DNA of 64,000 nt from an uncultured Clostridia bacterium. Its GTDB lineage: Bacteria > Bacillota > Clostridia > Oscillospirales > Oscillospiraceae. Shown one piece after another: positions 45,001 to 53,237 of this stretch. The position numbers and the translations under genes were made by a program. The notes beneath the pieces are model-generated. The model worked only from the letters and a program-made list of their open reading frames with translations, was not told where the DNA came from and searched no databases. The stretch is from NCBI GenBank assembly GCA_945877365.1, contig CAMCRV010000001.1, positions 1-64,000 of the forward strand, given 5' to 3'. Each line of letters starts with the position of its first letter. Within the stretch, counting starts at the first letter, position 1.

Positions 45001-45540
45001 CGGAATCCCGTGATCCTGAAGTTCCAGGTAGAAGTGATCTTCCCCGAATATGGCGGACATTTTCTGCGCATAGTCTCTTGCGCCGCTGTAATCTTCCATC
45101 ATGAGCGCCTGTGCAACACCGCCGGCCAGGCAGGCAGAAAGCGCTATCAGACCCTCGTGATATTTCTCCAGAAGCGCAAGATCCACTCTGGGCTTGCCAT
45201 AAAAGCCCTGGATAAAGGCCTCAGAGACCATCAGGCACAGGTTTTCATAGCCTTTGCGGTTTTCACACAGCAGAACAAGATGATATGGATCATTGTCGAT
45301 GCCATGGACACGATCTTCCATTTTTCTCCGGGCTACATAAACCTCGCAGCCAATGATGGGCTTGATCCCGGCAGCCTTGGCAGCCTTATAAAAATCGATA
45401 CAGCCATACATGACGCCATGGTCTGTAATGGCAATGGCCTCCTGCCCCAGTTCCTTCACCCGATCCATAATGGAATCGATTCGGCAGGCGCCGTCCAAAA
45501 GGCTGTATTCAGTATGAACATGAAGGTGAGCGAAACTCAT
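42088..45540 (-). CDS. dnaE: DNA polymerase III alpha subunit
   Basis: 1150 residues. The N-terminal PHP domain (HLHVHTEYSLLDGACR) is followed by the polymerase core with GPGRGSGAAS and the catalytic PDFDTDF, a helix-hairpin-helix region and a C-terminal OB fold (VSVAGIVQSLKMK). This is the DnaE1-type replicase; Firmicutes usually also carry PolC elsewhere. The ATG overlaps the whiA stop (ATGA), making a murB-whiA-dnaE operon. Confidence 0.94.
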   Translation of the reverse strand: MSFAHLHVHTEYSLLDGACRIDSIMDRVKELGQEAIAITDHGVMYGCIDFYKAAKAAGIKPIIGCEVYVARRKMEDRVHGIDNDPYHLVLLCENRKGYENLCLMVSEAFIQGFYGKPRVDLALLEKYHEGLIALSACLAGGVAQALMMEDYSGARDYAQKMSAIFGEDHFYLELQDHGIPEQRPVNQGIQRLSRELGIPMVITNDAHYLRKEDAAMQDVLLCVQTGKTIEDANRMRFPSDEFYLKSEEELRELFPGCDDALANTGKIAQRCNLEFTFHEYHLPSFPVPEGFTNEEYFRELCVDGFHQRYPDAPQSYWDRLEYEIDVISRMGYVNYYLIVWDFIRYAKEQGIPVGPGRGSGAASIAAYCLHITEIDPMKYSLIFERFLNPERVSMPDFDTDFCQERRQEVIDYVMRKYGSDHVAQIVTFGTMAARGAIRDVGRALNFSYPETDVVAKLVPATPHITLEEALQMSPQLKELYEGDDRVKKLIDTARSLEGMPRNTSTHAAGVVITADPVSTYLPLSRNDDTIVTQYTMTTIEELGLLKMDFLGLRNLTVIDDAQREIRKIRPEFSIAAIDDDDAETFAMLAEGKTQGVFQLESTGMTNVCVNMKASSIEDITAIVALYRPGPMDSIPRFIANKLDSRKVTYKTPLLEPILKVTYGCIVYQEQVIEIFRSLGGYTMGQADNIRRAISKKKMKVIESERKVFVYGDPEQNISGAISHGVPESVAQSIYDEIVDFANYAFNKAHAVCYAVVAYQTAYLKCHYPRQYMAALMTSVLDSATKISGYIAECREMEIPVLPPDINHSDDPFTVEGNAIRFGLGAVRNVGRGLIRTMVRKRTEGGSFKSLEDFVERMGEGELNKRAVENLIKCGAMDCFGYHRSELLGSYEQIMDSISSSRKKNLIGQMGLFSMLDDEDTAAKFPIKPLPELSRQELMAMEKATTGIYLSGHPMDDYRKFLKNTHVLPIGALMEEGNRFQDDQVVSVAGIVQSLKMKTTRNNAMMAYVVMEDDTASIEMLAFSNVLSQCGSYIYENAPVVVTGRLSLRDDKEPQIVINRARPISDFEKPQEIPMDRKPSCLSGTLYLRLPTQEDRLYPKIKAILNMFPGQSNVVLYFSDTKQRRGTRCVLMESMLCELKNVLGEANVVLK

Positions 45541-46445
45541 ACGGTGACCTCCCGGGACAGTTGAACCAGCTTTTTCAACCGATGATTCATGGCTGGCTTG
45601 GTAATGGGCGGATCCATCATGGCTGCCAACTCAGCCAGCGCAGCCTCTGGATTCTCCTCTCTTGCCGCTGCTGCCTGCTGAAGCTTTGCCGGCAGGGTTT
45701 CCAGAATCCCCTGCTTCTTTAAAACCCGGATGGCTGCAAGCTGCTCCTGCGCAGCATCCACCACCTTTGACAGGTTTGCATCGTCGCAGTTGCAGCGGCG
45801 GTTGACCTTGTTGTTCAGTTCCTTTTCCAAACGGGTTTCCATGATTCCCATGGCAGCGACCGGAGCCCCCAGAAAGGTCAGGAAATCGGAAATCATCTCA
45901 CTGTTTTTTAAATACAGCACCTGCCCTCCACCCCGGACGGCATTTTTCGGAGAAAAACCCAGTACCTCATGGACAATGAGGTTGCACTCCCGGGCGACAC
46001 TCTGGTGGGTAGTTGTCAGCTCCATGTGATAGGCTTTCGCCGGGTCTGTAACACTGCCACCTGCCAGGAAAGCCCCCCGAAGAAATGCAGCTTTGCAGCA
46101 ATCCTCTTCAACAACAGGCAGATTGATGTGCAGCGCCAGAGTATCCTGGGGCGAAAAGCCAAAAGCGGACATGATATGGGCAATCTTATCCGGCTGCATG
46201 ATTTGAAACACCAGCTTACCGGGAGATTCCATACTCGGGAAGGAATCAAAGGTCAGATCAAATGCTTTTTTAAACAGTTTGGGGATAATATAGGCAAATT
46301 CTCTGCTTTCCGTAATAATCTTAATGCAATCGGCGGAAAAATGATTGCAAAACAGCAAAATTCCGAAGCACTCTGCCAGTGCACAGCAATGCTTGCCGGG
46401 AACGGCATGGCAAGCCTCTGCCTTTGCGGAGGCGGAAAACGACAT
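45537..46445 (-). CDS. whiA: WhiA family DNA-binding protein
   Basis: 302 residues. It has an N-terminal LAGLIDADG-like fold (AFLRGAFLAGGSVTDPAKAYHMEL, without nuclease residues) and a C-terminal helix-turn-helix (RCNCDDANLSKVVDAAQEQL...PPITKPAMNHRLKKL). In actinobacteria it controls sporulation septation, and in Firmicutes it affects division and chromosome segregation. The start is the ATG at 46445. It usually sits with rapZ (yvcJ) and yvcK; here it is instead between murB and dnaE. Confidence 0.9.
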   Translation of the reverse strand: MSFSASAKAEACHAVPGKHCCALAECFGILLFCNHFSADCIKIITESREFAYIIPKLFKKAFDLTFDSFPSMESPGKLVFQIMQPDKIAHIMSAFGFSPQDTLALHINLPVVEEDCCKAAFLRGAFLAGGSVTDPAKAYHMELTTTHQSVARECNLIVHEVLGFSPKNAVRGGGQVLYLKNSEMISDFLTFLGAPVAAMGIMETRLEKELNNKVNRRCNCDDANLSKVVDAAQEQLAAIRVLKKQGILETLPAKLQQAAAAREENPEAALAELAAMMDPPITKPAMNHRLKKLVQLSREVTV

Positions 46446-46475
46446 TACCAAAGGAATCTCCCCTCTCTTTCTGTA

Positions 46476-47387
46476 TTACCAGATTCTGATCTCCGGTTCC
46501 AGAAGTATTCCGGTGGAATTGTGCACAGTTTCAGAAACCCGATCCAGAAGCGCCTTCACATCTGCCGCGGTGGCACCGCCGAGATTTACGGCAAACCCAG
46601 CGTGCTTTTCGGAAATGGCCGCACCGCCAATCCGATACCCCTTTAGTCCGGCCTGATCGATAAGTGCAGCAGCATACCCACCCGATGGGCGTTTGAATGC
46701 CGATCCGGCAGAAGGCAGATCCAGTGGCTGGGATGCCATGCGACGCTGCTGGAAGTCCTTCATTTTTCTGCGAATCTCATCACTGCTGCCGGGGATCAAT
46801 CCAAAGACAGCGCTGACAACCACGGCGTTTTGCCCCTCCAGACAGCTGTGGCGATAGGAGAAGTCCATCTGATCCCGGGAAAGGGTTTTGACCTCCCCGG
46901 AATAGTCCATAACCTGAACACTTTCACAGATGTCGGAAATCTCCCCACCGTATGCGCCGGCATTCATATAAACGCCGCCGCCGACGGTGCCGGGAATGCC
47001 GTGTGCAAACTCCATTCCGGCCAATCCCAGATTGGCTGCAAAGACGGCTGCGCGGGACATGGTGACGCCTGCCATCACTTGAATATGGGTTTCATCTGTC
47101 TGCCTCATGCCGTCCAGGCAGTCCTTCAGGCAGATAACAAGACCCTGGACACCTTCGTCCGGTGCCAGAACATTGGTTCCTGCGCCAAGAATAGCAAATT
47201 TCCAGTCCAATAAAGCGGACTTTTTTAAAAGTGCGGACAACTCATTCGCATTTTGGGGAAATGCCATCACCTCAGCCCCTCCGCCGATCCGAAAGGATGT
47301 GTGTCTGGCGAGTAATTCATCAAACCTAAGCTCAATTTCAGGAAAAAAAGCGGAAATATTCCGCTGAAAAACAGATAATTCCGACAT
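46476..47387 (-). CDS. murB: UDP-N-acetylenolpyruvoylglucosamine reductase
   Basis: 303 residues. The FAD-binding part has HTSFRIGGGAEV and FAILGAGTNVLAPD, followed by AHGIPGTVGGGVYMNAGAYGGEI, YRHS, and AGSAFKRP holding the catalytic Ser, with Glu near the end (ILLEPEIRIW). It completes UDP-MurNAc synthesis. The lack of the Tyr-loop insertion fits the type II enzyme of Firmicutes. It is the first gene of the whiA-dnaE run. Confidence 0.94.
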   Translation of the reverse strand: MSELSVFQRNISAFFPEIELRFDELLARHTSFRIGGGAEVMAFPQNANELSALLKKSALLDWKFAILGAGTNVLAPDEGVQGLVICLKDCLDGMRQTDETHIQVMAGVTMSRAAVFAANLGLAGMEFAHGIPGTVGGGVYMNAGAYGGEISDICESVQVMDYSGEVKTLSRDQMDFSYRHSCLEGQNAVVVSAVFGLIPGSSDEIRRKMKDFQQRRMASQPLDLPSAGSAFKRPSGGYAAALIDQAGLKGYRIGGAAISEKHAGFAVNLGGATAADVKALLDRVSETVHNSTGILLEPEIRIW

Positions 47388-47415
47388 AAACGCCTCCGGG
47401 TGTATGATTGGTTAC

Positions 47416-47444
47416 AGTATATCATATTCTGCTGAGGTTTGCAA
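47416..47444 (-). promoter_or_regulatory. Promoter of murB-whiA-dnaE
   Basis: Minus strand TTGCAA (47439-47444), 17 bases, TATACT (47416-47421). Confidence 0.7.
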
Positions 47445-47470
47445 TTATCATTGCGTGATTTTTCTCCACG

Positions 47471-47505
47471 GAAAAGTCCCCTCCGCCAGCTTCGGCAGAG
47501 GGGAC
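47471..47505 (-). terminator. Intrinsic terminator of the LCP gene
   Basis: GTCCCCTC/GAGGGGAC stem extended by inner pairs, followed on the minus strand by TTTTCC, seven bases past the LCP stop. Confidence 0.75.
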
Positions 47506-47511
47506 GGAAGG

Positions 47512-48690
47512 TTATTCAGTTGCCTCCACCATACCGATGGATTCTCTCAGCATTTCGCCGTTCTTCTTGAGGTTGGCATCCAGAACCCAGTCAGGCACGG
47601 CTTCCGAGCCCTGATTGGTGCTCCAGTAGGTTCCTTCAAAGGGAATGGACTGCGATACAATATTCAGTCCCTTCAGCATGGGGATGAGCTCAAAGGCATA
47701 ATTGGTCATCTCCTGCGTTGTCATATCCGTTACGATCATGGGCATCACCGTGCGGAAGAGATCGTTGACCTCCAGAAGGCTCATTTCCTTACATTTCTTC
47801 AGGATTTCTGTAATGACATGTCTCTGACGGGCTGTGCGGTCAAAGTCGCCATGTCCCACCTTTCTCATGCGGGCATACATCAAAGCCTGATAGCCGTTCA
47901 GATGGTTGAGACCGGGCTTGATATCCACATTGGCGCCGGTGCCGTCAATCCACATCTGCTCACATTCCTCCTGGTTCAGCTCTGCATCGATGCCGCCAAC
48001 CAGATCAACGATATCCATGAAGGAGTAGAAGCCGATTTCCACGGTATGGTCAACATGGACACCGAAGTTCTGCTCAATGGCCAGCGCCAGCATCTCCATA
48101 CTTCCGCTGACTTCCCCGGTCCAGTGGCTGCCCAGATGGTAGATATTGTTAATCCGGTTGAAGCCCTGGGTGTGGCCTGCATAGGCAGGAATGACCACGC
48201 GCAGATCCCGCATAAAGGAGGTCATGGTCAGCGTCTTGGTCTCCCGATTGATGGAGCAGAGAATCATGCTGTCTGCCAGACGGTATTCCTCATTTTCCCG
48301 GGCAGCCTGTCCGACAACCATAATATTTGTGATATTCTGATCCGAATGGATTTCAGGCCATGTATCCTCCGGAGAAGTGGTTTCCGTTTCCTCCACAGGC
48401 GCTGTCATAGGCTGTGTGGGCAGAGTACCCAGCATATTGGCTTCATCCTCGGCTGACATACTGGGGGTTGTAACCTGTCCGGGTTTACTGACAAGCCCAA
48501 GCATATTGGTAACATACCAGTAACCAACACCGATTATGGTAACCAGAAGCAGAGCAATCACAATTAAGATGATGGGAAGAACACCCATTTTTTTCTTTTT
48601 CTTCTGCACAGGCTCCTGATAATCACGGCGAGGCGCCTGGCGGCTGCCCCGTGGGGACTCCTGTCTCAAATATTTTCCACCCTTAGCCAT
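47512..48690 (-). CDS. LytR-CpsA-Psr (LCP) family cell-wall polymer ligase
   Basis: 392 residues. A basic cytoplasmic tail (1-35), one membrane helix (about 36-58), a Thr/Pro-rich spacer and the LCP domain follow. Landmarks are RLADSMILCSINRETKTLTMTSF, with RD(L)RV following, RINNIY, a DxVGGID loop and RARMRKVGHGDFDRTARQR. These enzymes attach teichoic acids or capsule to peptidoglycan. The start has AGGAGG. Confidence 0.88.
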   Translation of the reverse strand: MAKGGKYLRQESPRGSRQAPRRDYQEPVQKKKKKMGVLPIILIVIALLLVTIIGVGYWYVTNMLGLVSKPGQVTTPSMSAEDEANMLGTLPTQPMTAPVEETETTSPEDTWPEIHSDQNITNIMVVGQAARENEEYRLADSMILCSINRETKTLTMTSFMRDLRVVIPAYAGHTQGFNRINNIYHLGSHWTGEVSGSMEMLALAIEQNFGVHVDHTVEIGFYSFMDIVDLVGGIDAELNQEECEQMWIDGTGANVDIKPGLNHLNGYQALMYARMRKVGHGDFDRTARQRHVITEILKKCKEMSLLEVNDLFRTVMPMIVTDMTTQEMTNYAFELIPMLKGLNIVSQSIPFEGTYWSTNQGSEAVPDWVLDANLKKNGEMLRESIGMVEATE

Positions 48691-48725
48691 ACGCTACCTC
48701 CTGGGTTTTTATTTAAGCTCACATA

Positions 48726-48754
48726 ACTATATCATAAAGAACATAAGAATACAA
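48726..48754 (-). promoter_or_regulatory. Promoter of the LCP gene
   Basis: Minus strand TTGTAT (48749-48754), 17 bases, TATAGT (48726-48731), in an A/T-rich stretch. Confidence 0.6.
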
Positions 48755-48870
48755 GATATTATTTTATCTGCAAAAAGTTGCCATTTGAAAAGTTTATTTG
48801 CGTTTGATTGGGGTAATTCTTATATTCCGGGAGATACTATCACCGAAACCAGTTTATTTGGAGGTATCAA

Positions 48871-49173
48871 ATGAAAAAGCTGTATTTATCTGTGACGATG
48901 CTTCTGCTTACCGCGGTGGTTTTGACCGGCTGCGGTTGCAGAAATGTGGCTCCGGCTGCCACGACTCAGCCCACCACCATGCCCACCATTGCAACCACGC
49001 AGGAGACCACGGCGCCCACTACAATGCCGGCACCGGAAACCACTCAGGCAACCGTCCCGACGATTGAGGACGGCAACGGCCCAATCTCCACCGATTCCAC
49101 GGAATCTATGGAGCGTTCCGGATCAAATGGCCAGGGTACCGGCAACGGGATTACAGGAAGCGTCACAGGCTGA
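48871..49173 (+). CDS. Small Thr-rich lipoprotein, unknown
   Basis: 100 residues. The signal peptide ends at the lipobox VLTGC (about residue 21), and the next residues are also Cys-containing (GCRN). The mature part is a low-complexity Thr/Pro/Ala tract (TTQPTTMPTI..., about 30-65), then Gly/Ser/Asn-rich. No domain is visible; it looks like a tether or a wall-spanning surface stub. The start has GGAGGT. A 9-bp hairpin at 49177-49200 follows but lacks a clear U tract. Confidence 0.7.
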   Translation: MKKLYLSVTMLLLTAVVLTGCGCRNVAPAATTQPTTMPTIATTQETTAPTTMPAPETTQATVPTIEDGNGPISTDSTESMERSGSNGQGTGNGITGSVTG

Positions 49174-49208
49174 AGCAGCGCAGGGGCTTTTCCCTGCGCT
49201 ACATAATT

Positions 49209-49457
49209 CTACTTCTGAACAAATTCCTGCCAGCGAAAGCCAAAGCTGCCGTCTTCCCTTTGAATACAGGGGATGCCTATTGCGCCGTTTCTTTTGATTT
49301 CGTCAAACGCAGGATCCTCCCGCAGCTTGAGAAAGTCCTTCAAATTTTGCAGACTGTCTGCAAAATCCAGATAGACATATTCAACCCCCAGCTTATCAAA
49401 AGCCTTGCGGCACTGGACGCAGTCCTTGCAGAGCATACTTCCGTAAACCTTTAACAT
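49209..49457 (-). CDS. Glutaredoxin-like protein
   Basis: 82 residues. It has the thioredoxin fold, starting MLKVYGSMLCKDCVQC: a CKDC redox pair with a third Cys two residues on, then GVEYVYLDFADSLQNLKDFLKLR and a cis-Pro region IGIPCIQ. It is typical of small NrdH/glutaredoxin-like proteins in anaerobes. The start is the ATG at 49457 behind AGGAG. It lies 11 bases after the PyrF-like gene on the same strand, so the two are co-transcribed. Confidence 0.78.
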   Translation of the reverse strand: MLKVYGSMLCKDCVQCRKAFDKLGVEYVYLDFADSLQNLKDFLKLREDPAFDEIKRNGAIGIPCIQREDGSFGFRWQEFVQK

Positions 49458-49468
49458 AATCGTTTCTC

Positions 49469-50341
49469 CTACAGTATTGCAATATAACGCAAAATATTTT
49501 TCAGAATCCGGGTTTGGGCATCCATGGCGGCTTTCAGATAGTCCTGAGATGCATCTTCCTGCTGCCATGCACAGCAGATCGAAGCCCCCACGCAAACCGC
49601 ACAGCCATGGCCGAATTTGTCAAAGGCAAAAGAACAGTTTTTCGCATTGCCGCCGGGATAGTCCAACCCCTCCACCAGCAGAAACTGGGATGGATACTTC
49701 CCCCGAAGGGTCTGCAGGCTCTGGGGTGCAGTAGCCGCCGCGACACAGCCCACCAGAGAATATCCGCTCTTTCCAATCAGGCTTACCCCCTGACGGTTGG
49801 CATAGTCCGCCGCGGCAAGATGGACAAGCCGTGTTCCCGCAATAAGATCCTGAAGCTCAGGTGCCGATTTATTGGCAGTTCTTGCCAGAACAAAAACACT
49901 CTTTTTACTGTTCTTGCACCATGGAAGGAACGGCCGGATGGCATCACTTCCCAGATAGCCAGAGATGACCAGACCATCACAGGGAAATTCGGACGGATTG
50001 CTCAGGAGCGTGTTGGCTGCGATCTGAGCCACAGTGGGAGAGAAAATCTCCGGAGCATCCAGAAGCACATAAAGCCCGGCTTCTTTGGCGGCCTGCAGGG
50101 TCTGCTGAAGCTGAGAAATTCCTTCCGTACCCATCAAAGCAAAGGCAGCAAAGCCGATGCGCACACCGGGAAGAATTCCCTTCATGCAGCCGATCAGCTC
50201 CCGGGAAAACAGGCCATAGGCCTCTGCGTCAGAACGCCCTTCCCGAAGCTGGGGCGGAATCTGATCCGGCGAAAGGGTAAGATCCAAAATAATGGGATTC
50301 TTTCGTTTTCGGATTTTATCCTGTAACACATCAACAGACAT
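49469..50341 (-). CDS. Orotidine-5'-phosphate decarboxylase paralogue, active site not conserved
   Basis: 290 residues. The overall plan matches the type 2 PyrF group (start MSVDVLQDKIRKRKNP, barrel strands, late SQFLLVEGLDYPGGN in place of the phosphate site). However, the catalytic DAKRGDI motif reads DAPEIFS (D95 to S101), losing the essential Lys and second Asp, and the early GLDP is ILDLTLS. It is therefore unlikely to decarboxylate OMP and may bind a different ligand or be a remnant under weak selection. The frame is intact and the ribosome binding site normal (GGAGGGA). Pairing with a glutaredoxin-like gene is unusual. Confidence 0.6.
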   Translation of the reverse strand: MSVDVLQDKIRKRKNPIILDLTLSPDQIPPQLREGRSDAEAYGLFSRELIGCMKGILPGVRIGFAAFALMGTEGISQLQQTLQAAKEAGLYVLLDAPEIFSPTVAQIAANTLLSNPSEFPCDGLVISGYLGSDAIRPFLPWCKNSKKSVFVLARTANKSAPELQDLIAGTRLVHLAAADYANRQGVSLIGKSGYSLVGCVAAATAPQSLQTLRGKYPSQFLLVEGLDYPGGNAKNCSFAFDKFGHGCAVCVGASICCAWQQEDASQDYLKAAMDAQTRILKNILRYIAIL

Positions 50342-50455
50342 TTCGCTCCCTCCTTTTTGTCATTATAGCATATTTTTTTACCAATGCAACGACAAAAAGC
50401 TGACAGATTTAATTTTTTCGTGCTGGGCATACTAGCATTGGAAGGAGGGAATCCA

Positions 50456-50641
50456 ATGAATGCAAAAGGATGGGCACTCACGGCGGGAATTGGTGCCGCT
50501 GCCGGTGCCGTGGCAGTTCTGATGATGCCTCGGACAAACCCTACCAGAAGACTTGCAGCGAAGGCCGCAAACAAAATGGAGGATGTGGCCTGGAAGGTTT
50601 CTGACACCATTTCCAGCAAAATGGATCAGATGGATTTCTAA
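50456..50641 (+). CDS. Small YtxH-like membrane protein
   Basis: 61 residues. A Gly/Ala-rich membrane helix (about 5-24, ALTAGIGAAAGAVAVLMM) is followed by an amphipathic charged helix (KAANKMEDVAWKVSDTISSKMDQMDF), the layout of YtxH-like or gas-vesicle-like stubs. The start is the ATG at 50456 behind GGAGGG. The inverted-repeat element begins at the base after its stop codon. Confidence 0.6.
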   Translation: MNAKGWALTAGIGAAAGAVAVLMMPRTNPTRRLAAKAANKMEDVAWKVSDTISSKMDQMDF

Positions 50642-50802
50642 GGAAGCACTGATTAAATCGTCGAGAGCCTACAGCGAGAGATTTTGCTTCCTGAGAAAGT
50701 TTGGAAAAGCGAGGAATACTGCATGTATTTCCGGTTTTCCAAACTGCACGGAGGGAGTAAAAGATCCGCTGCTAAGCCGAAGACGATTTATTCAGCGCTT
50801 CC
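50642..50802. mobile_element. MITE-like element with 21-bp terminal inverted repeats
   Basis: The left end (50642-50662) and right end (50782-50802) are inverted copies with two mismatches (GGAAGC-A/G-CTGA-T/A-TAAATCGTC). Inside, a long hairpin pairs AGTTTGGAAAA (about 50698-50708) with TTTTCCAAACT (about 50735-50745). There is no coding capacity. It begins directly after a stop codon. I see no clear target-site duplication and no second copy in this window. Confidence 0.6.
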
Positions 50803-50809
50803 CTGAGCA

Positions 50810-50834
50810 AAAGCCGGGAGGCAAAGCCTCCCGG
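50810..50834 (-). terminator. Intrinsic terminator of the clpE-like gene
   Basis: CCGGGAGGC/GCCTCCCGG stem with an AAA loop and, on the minus strand, CTTTTGC after it, about ten bases past the stop. Confidence 0.7.
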
Positions 50835-50845
50835 TCGATTTGTTC

Positions 50846-53143
50846 TTACTGAATATCCAGAACAACCTTGTCTTCGGATGTGCGGATATGAATGGAAGAA
50901 ATGGGGTTTTCAAAGCTGTCGATAATTGCCTCCGAAATGGGATCCTCCAGCTCCTTCTGGATGGTGCGCCGGAGGTTCCGGGCACCATAGGTGAGAGAAT
51001 ACGCCTTCTTGACCAACAGCTGGCGAAGATCTTCCCCCCATGTCAGACTCAGGCCCCGGGCGTTGAGACTGTCTCTCAGCTCAGCAAGCATGATGTCCGC
51101 AATCCCCAGGAAGTTTTCTTCCGTCAGATGATGGAAGGTGATGATCTCATCCACACGGTTAATGAACTCCGGACGCAGGAATTCGCCGAGTGCCTTCATG
51201 GTCTTTTCCTTGACCATATCGGTCTGCGTGCGGCCAAAGCCCAGCCCGCCGACACGGCCTTCCGACCCGGCATTGGAGGTCATAACAATCACGGTGTTTT
51301 CAAAATTGACCACCCTGCCCTGAGCATCCGTAATGCGGCCGTCATCCAGAACCTGCAGCAGTACATTCAGCACATCCGGGTGTGCCTTCTCAATCTCATC
51401 AAACAGAACGACGCTGTAGGGGCGGCGGCGGATTTTTTCCGTCAGCTGCCCTGCCTCATCATAGCCCACATAGCCCGGAGGGGAGCCGATGAGCTTGGAG
51501 ACCGTATGCTTTTCCATATACTCCGACATATCCAGACGGATCAGGTTATCCACACTGTCAAACAGGTCATTGGCCAGCTGCTTGACCAGCTCTGTTTTTC
51601 CCACACCGGTGGGGCCGACAAAAATGAAGGAAACCGGCTTTTTCTTGGGGCTGATGCCCACCCGATTCCGACGGATAGCCCGGGCCACCGCATCCACAGC
51701 CTCATCCTGACCCACAATGTGAGTTTTCAGGCGGTCAGACAGCCCCTTGATCTGCTGATACTCCTGTGCCTTGATCTTGGAAGCCGGAATCTTTGTCCAA
51801 AGCTCAATGATTCTGGCAAGATTCTCCATGGTGACAGCGGGAGCAGGCAGCTTTTCCAGCTCCTCAATCTTCCCGGCCAGCTGCATCAGCTTGCTGCGCA
51901 GAATTGCCAGCCGCTCATAGTTCTGGTTCTCCGTATCCTCGTTGAGCATACGAAGCTCCAGCTCATAGTCATCCCGTTCCTTCTTCAGCTCTGCCAACTG
52001 GGATATCTCCTTACAGTGCAGATTCACATCCGAGCAGGCCTCATCCAGCAGGTCGATGGCCTTATCCGGCAGGAAACGATCGGTGATATAGCGCTCCGAC
52101 AGCACCACACACTGATGGGCAATCTCCGGAGAAATAGAGACGCCGTGGAACTGGGAATACGCCTTGGCAAGTCCCTGCACGATCTGGCTTGCCTCTGCAA
52201 TGGTAGGCTCCGCAACGGTAACCGGCTGAAAGCGGCGTTCCAGGGCGGCATCCTTTTCGATATATTTCCGGTATTCTGCAAAGGTTGTGGCGCCGATGAC
52301 CTGTATTTCTCCTCGGGAAAGGGCGGGTTTCAGGATATTTGCCGCATTCATGCTGCCCTCTGCGTCACCGGCACCCACCAGATTATGAACCTCATCAATC
52401 ACCAGAATGATATTGCCGCACTCCTTGATCTCACCGATCAGGCTCTTCATGCGGCTCTCAAACTGACCACGGAACTGGGTACCAGCCACCAAAGCCGTCA
52501 GATCCAGCAGAAAAACCTCTTTGTCCCGGAGCTTGTAGGGAACATCTCCGGCGGCGATTCTCTGGGCAAGACCCTCCGCAATGGCAGTTTTGCCAACGCC
52601 CGGCTCGCCGATCAGACAGGGGTTGTTTTTCTGGCGGCGGTTGAGAATCTGGATGACCCGCTGGGTCTCCACATCCCGACCAATGACAGCATCCAGCTTC
52701 CCTTCTTTGGCTCTGCCGGTGAGATCCATGCAGTAGCTGTCCAGAAACTTGTGTTTCTTGTTCTTCTTTTTCTTGTCTTTTCCCGGCTTTTCCTCTTCCG
52801 TCTGTTCTCTGCCGGGCACGGGAGGCATGGGCATATTGTTGGAGGAACCGCCAAACAGCTGGTTCAGCAGCGGAAAAGTTGCCGTCTGGCTGTCCATATC
52901 ATCGTCGTCAGAATCCTCTCCGGGGGTAATCTGGCCAAACATGCTGCTCATTTCATCACTGATGAGATCCAGATCATCCTCGGAAATCCCCATCTGTTTG
53001 ACTGCTTCGTCAATCTGGGGAATTCCCAGACTCCGGGCGCACTTCAGGCAGTAGCCCTCGTTCATGGTTACACCGTTTTCCATTTTGGTCAGAAATACCA
53101 CAGCAATATTCTTTTTGCACTTGGTGCACATTTTCGGTTGCAT
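50846..53143 (-). CDS. Clp/Hsp100 ATPase with N-terminal zinc finger (ClpE-like)
   Basis: 765 residues. An N-terminal zinc finger (C6-x2-C9 ... C32-x2-C35) and an acidic, then Lys-rich linker (to about 130) precede AAA domain 1 ([15 protein letters not shown]), a short coiled middle domain (about 380-430) and AAA domain 2 ([15 protein letters not shown], then a [12 protein letters not shown] segment). This is the ClpE rather than the ClpC layout, since the N-terminal Clp repeats are missing. It likely feeds substrates to ClpP. No CtsR operator is obvious; a TGC TATACT extended -10 lies at 53186-53194 (minus). Confidence 0.85.
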   Translation of the reverse strand: MQPKMCTKCKKNIAVVFLTKMENGVTMNEGYCLKCARSLGIPQIDEAVKQMGISEDDLDLISDEMSSMFGQITPGEDSDDDDMDSQTATFPLLNQLFGGSSNNMPMPPVPGREQTEEEKPGKDKKKKNKKHKFLDSYCMDLTGRAKEGKLDAVIGRDVETQRVIQILNRRQKNNPCLIGEPGVGKTAIAEGLAQRIAAGDVPYKLRDKEVFLLDLTALVAGTQFRGQFESRMKSLIGEIKECGNIILVIDEVHNLVGAGDAEGSMNAANILKPALSRGEIQVIGATTFAEYRKYIEKDAALERRFQPVTVAEPTIAEASQIVQGLAKAYSQFHGVSISPEIAHQCVVLSERYITDRFLPDKAIDLLDEACSDVNLHCKEISQLAELKKERDDYELELRMLNEDTENQNYERLAILRSKLMQLAGKIEELEKLPAPAVTMENLARIIELWTKIPASKIKAQEYQQIKGLSDRLKTHIVGQDEAVDAVARAIRRNRVGISPKKKPVSFIFVGPTGVGKTELVKQLANDLFDSVDNLIRLDMSEYMEKHTVSKLIGSPPGYVGYDEAGQLTEKIRRRPYSVVLFDEIEKAHPDVLNVLLQVLDDGRITDAQGRVVNFENTVIVMTSNAGSEGRVGGLGFGRTQTDMVKEKTMKALGEFLRPEFINRVDEIITFHHLTEENFLGIADIMLAELRDSLNARGLSLTWGEDLRQLLVKKAYSLTYGARNLRRTIQKELEDPISEAIIDSFENPISSIHIRTSEDKVVLDIQ

Positions 53144-53237
53144 GACTCGTCACTCCTCTACTCAGGAAGTATTCCTTTGGGCTGAAGTATAGCACAAAGG
53201 AAGCAAAAATGAGAAAACAAATTGTAAACGGTATGAC

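Noticed and set aside
48961-49060. The ACC-rich tract inside the small lipoprotein gene as a tandem-repeat array.
   Set aside because: It encodes a Thr/Pro-rich linker with irregular codons; there is no fixed repeat unit.
49177-49200. A 9-bp hairpin after the Thr-rich lipoprotein gene as a terminator.
   Set aside because: The stem is good but neither strand has a U tract, so it is left as part of the gene note.
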